Below, piece after piece: positions 21,689-22,148 of a stretch of 22,148 bases of DNA. Numbering within the stretch: the first letter of the stretch is position 1; each line of letters begins with the position of its first letter. The translations under genes were made by a program, and so were the position numbers. The DNA is from JANYJJ01 sp038241115. GTDB taxonomy: Bacteria; Pseudomonadota; Gammaproteobacteria; Burkholderiales; Burkholderiaceae_C. The DNA lies in the NCBI GenBank assembly GCA_038241115.1, contig JBBRGA010000048.1:1-22148 (forward strand), read 5' to 3'. Below the pieces are notes generated by a model. The model was not told where the DNA came from and did no database searches. It worked only from the letters and a program-made list of their open reading frames with translations.

Positions 21689-22147
21689 TCAACCCGTCGG
21701 GTGAGCCACAAGCTGCTCGCACCGCGCCGCATCAATCGGGTGACCTGCAGCGCGAAAACGGGCTGCGGCCGACGCGAAGCGCTCCGCGGCCGACTCTGCT
21801 GCCGTGCTGGCGCCCCGAGCCGCCGCGATGTGCCCGCGCACCTCGTCATGCGCGGCATACCAGGCCGGCAGGCGCATCACCACATTGGCCAGGTAGGCGC
21901 TTTGCTCCTCGTGCTTGTCGGCCAGTTCCAGTTCGCCAGCGCGCGCGGCGGCAATCGCTGCGGGCACCGCAAAAGTGATGCGGCAGCCCGGGCAGGTTTC
22001 GAGCGGGCCGCGCACCGAGACGCTGGCGTCTTCCATCACATGCAGCGCGGCTGCGGGGTCGTCGGCGTACAGGTTGATGCGAGTGCCGTAGATGCGGTCG
22101 AGCAGATGGAAGCCGATGTCGGTCTGGCGCGCCACGTCCAGCGCTTC
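21689..22147 (-). CDS. C-terminal part of a helical-repeat (TPR-like) protein, cut by the window edge
   Basis: The frame is open to the right edge and ends at a TGA at 21691-21689; 152 residues are visible and the N-terminus is missing. A GTG at 22135 is probably internal, because coding sequence (EALD) continues upstream. The composition is Ala-rich and helical with TPR-like pairs, for example AAIAAARAGELELADKH and AAERFASAAARFRAAGHP, ending DAARCEQL. A CPGC pair (TCPGCRITF) precedes the repeats. This style is typical of the C-terminal repeats of large AAA/TPR signalling proteins such as LuxR/MalT-type or cyclase-linked ATPases, but no diagnostic domain is inside the window. GC is visibly higher than in most of the window. 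Confidence 0.7.
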   Translation of the reverse strand, partial: EALDVARQTDIGFHLLDRIYGTRINLYADDPAAALHVMEDASVSVRGPLETCPGCRITFAVPAAIAAARAGELELADKHEEQSAYLANVVMRLPAWYAAHDEVRGHIAAARGASTAAESAAERFASAAARFRAAGHPIDAARCEQLVAHPTG

Positions 22148-22148
22148 G

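Noticed and set aside
1..22148. Search for CRISPR arrays, tRNA/rRNA genes, insertion sequences, toxin-antitoxin pairs and phage genes
   Set aside because: No regularly spaced repeats, cloverleaf or rRNA motifs, transposase or integrase motifs, or phage proteins were seen by eye.

Overview
This window looks like chromosomal DNA from a betaproteobacterium of the order Burkholderiales, most like Comamonadaceae (for example Rhodoferax or Limnohabitans relatives). The judgement rests on moderate-to-high GC, the gmk-rpoZ-spoT order, an XPNPEP1-size aminopeptidase P, a Tim44-domain protein next to rluA and greB, a Gcl/Hyi/GlxR glyoxylate cluster, and several small exported proteins of types I associate with that family. 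The genus cannot be fixed by reading alone. No tRNA, rRNA, CRISPR array, insertion sequence or phage gene was seen. Most of the window is housekeeping or central metabolism.

Layout. Positions 1-5060: the tail of an unidentified + strand gene; a 64-aa exported peptide with a TonB-box-like motif (-); mak fructokinase (-), whose probable TTG start overlaps the stop of an aminopeptidase P gene (-); a secreted coiled-coil protein (+); and a CurA/YncB-type NADP-dependent oxidoreductase (-). Positions 5170-6770: a broken Blc-type lipocalin (+); a cold-shock protein (-) with a long leader and a strong UUCG-loop terminator; and a small exported protein with a PPGHAKNWRKHC motif (+). Positions 6867-9154 form a glutathione-dependent formaldehyde detoxification operon (adhC-fghA) followed by a small S4 RNA-binding protein. 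Positions 9283-10461: a 2OG-Fe(II) dioxygenase and a second small exported protein carrying two copies of the TonB-box-like motif.

Positions 10482-12986: rluA (-), a Tim44-domain membrane protein (-) with its own terminator, and divergent greB (+). Positions 13031-16353 are the gmk-rpoZ-spoT cluster on the minus strand, with a strong intrinsic terminator between rpoZ and spoT. Positions 16425-20086 are gcl-hyi-glxR (-), which convert glyoxylate through tartronate semialdehyde (with hydroxypyruvate isomerised into the same pool) to glycerate. A divergent LysR-type regulator at 20211-21161 is its probable controller. A 527-bp gene-free stretch follows, then the 3' end of a GC-rich gene for a helical-repeat protein that runs off the right edge.

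The points most worth a second look are the two small proteins sharing a TonB-box-like motif, the multiply disrupted lipocalin gene, the cold-shock leader, the terminator that separates spoT from rpoZ, and the orphan 2OG dioxygenase. I found no convincing new multi-gene system.
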